From: Gammaproteobacteria bacterium UBA3532
GTDB taxonomy: Bacteria; Pseudomonadota; Gammaproteobacteria; Enterobacterales; UBA3532
Assembly (NCBI GenBank): GCA_002376965.1
Contig: DFOV01000143.1
Span: forward strand, 1 to 7,267
Reading direction: 5' to 3'
DNA: 7,267 nucleotides
The position numbers and the translations under genes were made by a program. Positions 6,161-7,267 of the stretch are shown one piece after another. The notes below the pieces were generated by a model, which was not told the origin of the DNA, made no database searches, and saw only the letters and a program-made list of their open reading frames with translations. Within the stretch, counting starts at the first letter, position 1. Each line of letters opens with the position of its first letter.

Positions 6161-6171
6161 ACATCATTTCA
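6147..6171 (+). repeat. Left terminal inverted repeat of the IS481-like element
   Basis: The outer 15 bases TGTGTGATTCATAGA match the right end perfectly, and the match continues to 25 bp with two mismatches (at 6162 and 6166). The transposase frame ends inside this repeat (TGA at 6164-6166). Confidence 0.88.
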
Positions 6172-7138
6172 CTTTTCTCAATTGCAGGTCGCGTTGATAA
6201 TTTGATAGCTGAATGCGCTCGTCCTCAGTTATATAATCCTCGTGAACCTCTTCTCAAAGTGGGGCTTGTTCAAGTCTTTCACAGACAATATCCATTGGCG
6301 TTTTTCCCTTTAACTAACCATGTGCCCGTTGCCAGTTGTAGTAATGCTGCCATTCGGGCAATGTTTCGTTTTTTAGTTCGTCTAGATTCAAGTTTACTGT
6401 TGAATAAAACTCTTCTTTGTCGGTTCTTTGCGACCTTTCAACCTTACCATTCAGGTGAGGAGAACCAGGCTTGTTAGGACGAAATTTGATGCCATAATCC
6501 ATCAGCTTTCGCTGAACTTTCTCTGCGAAGAATTCTGTACCACGGTCGGTTTGTATTCGCTGTATTGGAAATGGCATTTCCTCGATTACCTTATCGATAA
6601 AAATAAGGGTGTTTGCTGCCGACCTCCGGTTAAACACATCCAGTACGCGATATCTAGAGCAGTCATCAATAGCAGTATATTGGTAAATTCCAGGAGCGAT
6701 TTTGCATGTATCCATCTGCACTCGATCACCTGGAATAGGTCTTTGGTAACGGATGAAGTCTTTTTTCTTCCGTTGAAATACTATTGGTTTAACGTCATGT
6801 CTGGTCAGCACCTTATGTATGGAAGCAAGCGATAATTGAACACTATGCTCGCGAAGAAGTTCATTTTGGATTCTCCGCGCACCAAGCTTCCTGTCTTTTC
6901 TCAGGCTTAGAATCCATTCCTCTATCTGATGGTTTATTTTAGTATTTGGCGAGGTATGAGGGCGTTTAGAAACGTCCTGAAGACCGTCTAGACCATTTTC
7001 TTTGTATCGTTTTAACCATTTACGAAGAGTGGGTCTGGATATACCACACCTGCGGCAAACCAGACCTGCATTTTTAGTTTCTTCGTAAAGCTCAATCCAC
7101 TTGAGTCGCTGTCTAATTTCTTTGTTCTTAGAGTCGTA
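6164..7138 (-). pseudogene. IS481-family transposase, degenerate (no start codon, two internal stops)
   Basis: Read right to left, one frame runs from just after a TAA (7141-7139) to TGA (6166-6164), 324 codons, about normal for IS481 transposases. The N-terminal part has a helix-turn-helix (LVCRRCGISRPTLRKWLKR, roughly codons 27-45) and the RKLGARRI segment before the catalytic core. The DDE triad is intact: Asp143 (QMDTC), Asp198 (QTDRGTEF) and Glu234 (NGKVERSQ), with 35 residues between the last two. Three defects stand out. No ATG, GTG or TTG occurs in frame before 6811, so the helix-turn-helix has no ordinary start. A TAG at 6316-6314 interrupts the WQRAHG region, where relatives continue with Ser. 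A TGA at 6256-6254 replaces a probable Trp in the tail. Translation from the GTG at 6811 would give a 165-residue piece lacking the DNA-binding domain. Confidence 0.87.
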
Positions 7139-7144
7139 TTATGT

Positions 7145-7169
7145 TGAAACGATCTCTATGAATCACACA
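7145..7169 (-). repeat. Right terminal inverted repeat of the IS481-like element
   Basis: This is the reverse complement of the left end: 15 outer bases identical and 23 of 25 overall. The adjacent bases CA (7170-7171) extend the CA run, so the exact boundary could shift by two bases. Confidence 0.87.
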
Positions 7170-7188
7170 CATAAACGTCCTTGTTGTC

Positions 7189-7266
7189 TTAAATATTCTG
7201 ACTACTGTTTTCGAAGACCGTAATTAAAGATTCATCCAAATAGGGACCGATCTCGCTAAAATCGTA
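7189..7266 (-). CDS. Possible C-terminal tail of an unidentified minus-strand gene
   Basis: Reading leftward from the window edge, one frame is open for 25 codons, ending in TAA at 7191-7189. It reads like a normal protein end (acidic and mixed, e.g. GPYLDESLITVFENSSQNI), but 25 codons are too few to identify a family. The gene body would lie beyond the right edge. The stop is 20 bp from the right end of the insertion sequence. Confidence 0.3.
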   Translation of the reverse strand, partial: YDFSEIGPYLDESLITVFENSSQNI

Positions 7267-7267
7267 A

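Larger units (their letters stand above)
6147..7169 (-). mobile_element. IS481-like insertion sequence, degenerate copy
   Basis: The 1023-bp element is bounded by inverted repeats beginning TGTGTGATTCATAGA, with TGT ends as usual for IS481. It carries one transposase frame reading right to left that nearly fills it. The family call rests on the TGT-type ends, the single frame, the N-terminal helix-turn-helix and the DD(35)E core. No target-site duplication is evident in the flanks (GCATGAGT on the left, CATAAACG on the right). This suggests an old insertion, or a deletion or recombination after insertion. The transposase looks inactive, so movement would need help from another copy. Confidence 0.85.

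Noticed and set aside
6428..6835. Plus-strand open frames inside the insertion sequence (also 6202-6477)
   Set aside because: They are antisense to the transposase, which shows a DD(35)E core, and have no protein-like features of their own.

Overview
The window looks like accessory DNA from a gammaproteobacterium, most plausibly a marine Alteromonadales-type organism. This assignment is an inference from moderate GC content, codon use, protein style, and a copper-resistance module lying directly beside a [NiFe]-hydrogenase maturation gene, an arrangement I associate with Alteromonas-like genomic islands. No 16S rRNA, tRNA or housekeeping gene is present to confirm it.

Layout on the + strand. 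Bases 1-492 are the 3' end of hypE, the last step of hydrogenase cyanide-ligand synthesis, so a hydrogenase cluster probably lies to the left. A MerR/CueR-type promoter follows at 504-534, with a 19-bp spacer and a dyad placed as in copA-type promoters. It drives a tightly packed operon: a MerR-family metal regulator (611-1021), a P1B-1 Cu(I)-exporting ATPase CopA (1046-3394), a membrane-anchored cupredoxin (3404-3760), a DUF2933-like His-rich two-helix membrane protein (3807-4130), an isoprenylcysteine-carboxyl-methyltransferase-like membrane enzyme (4120-4773), a Met-rich exported protein of unknown function (4784-5236), and a cytosolic HMA-fold-like protein that has lost the CxxC motif (5286-5654). 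The simplest reading is that copper sensed by the regulator induces the whole set: CopA pumps Cu(I) out of the cytosol, and the cupredoxin, His-rich and Met-rich proteins handle it at or beyond the inner membrane. The roles of the last four genes are inferred only from their company.

The right part (about 5660-7267) is decayed. It holds a hairpin just after the operon, a 60-codon frame resembling the N-terminus of glutamate dehydrogenase, and a small membrane protein cut off after about 56 codons. The cut is made by an IS481-like insertion sequence (6147-7169, 15-bp perfect terminal repeats extending to 23/25). Its minus-strand transposase keeps a DD(35)E triad but has no normal start codon and two in-frame stops. 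To its right is the possible C-terminal tail of another minus-strand gene.

The most promising target for new biology is the conserved-looking but poorly understood tail of the copper operon (3404-5654), together with the atypical cysteine pattern of its regulator.
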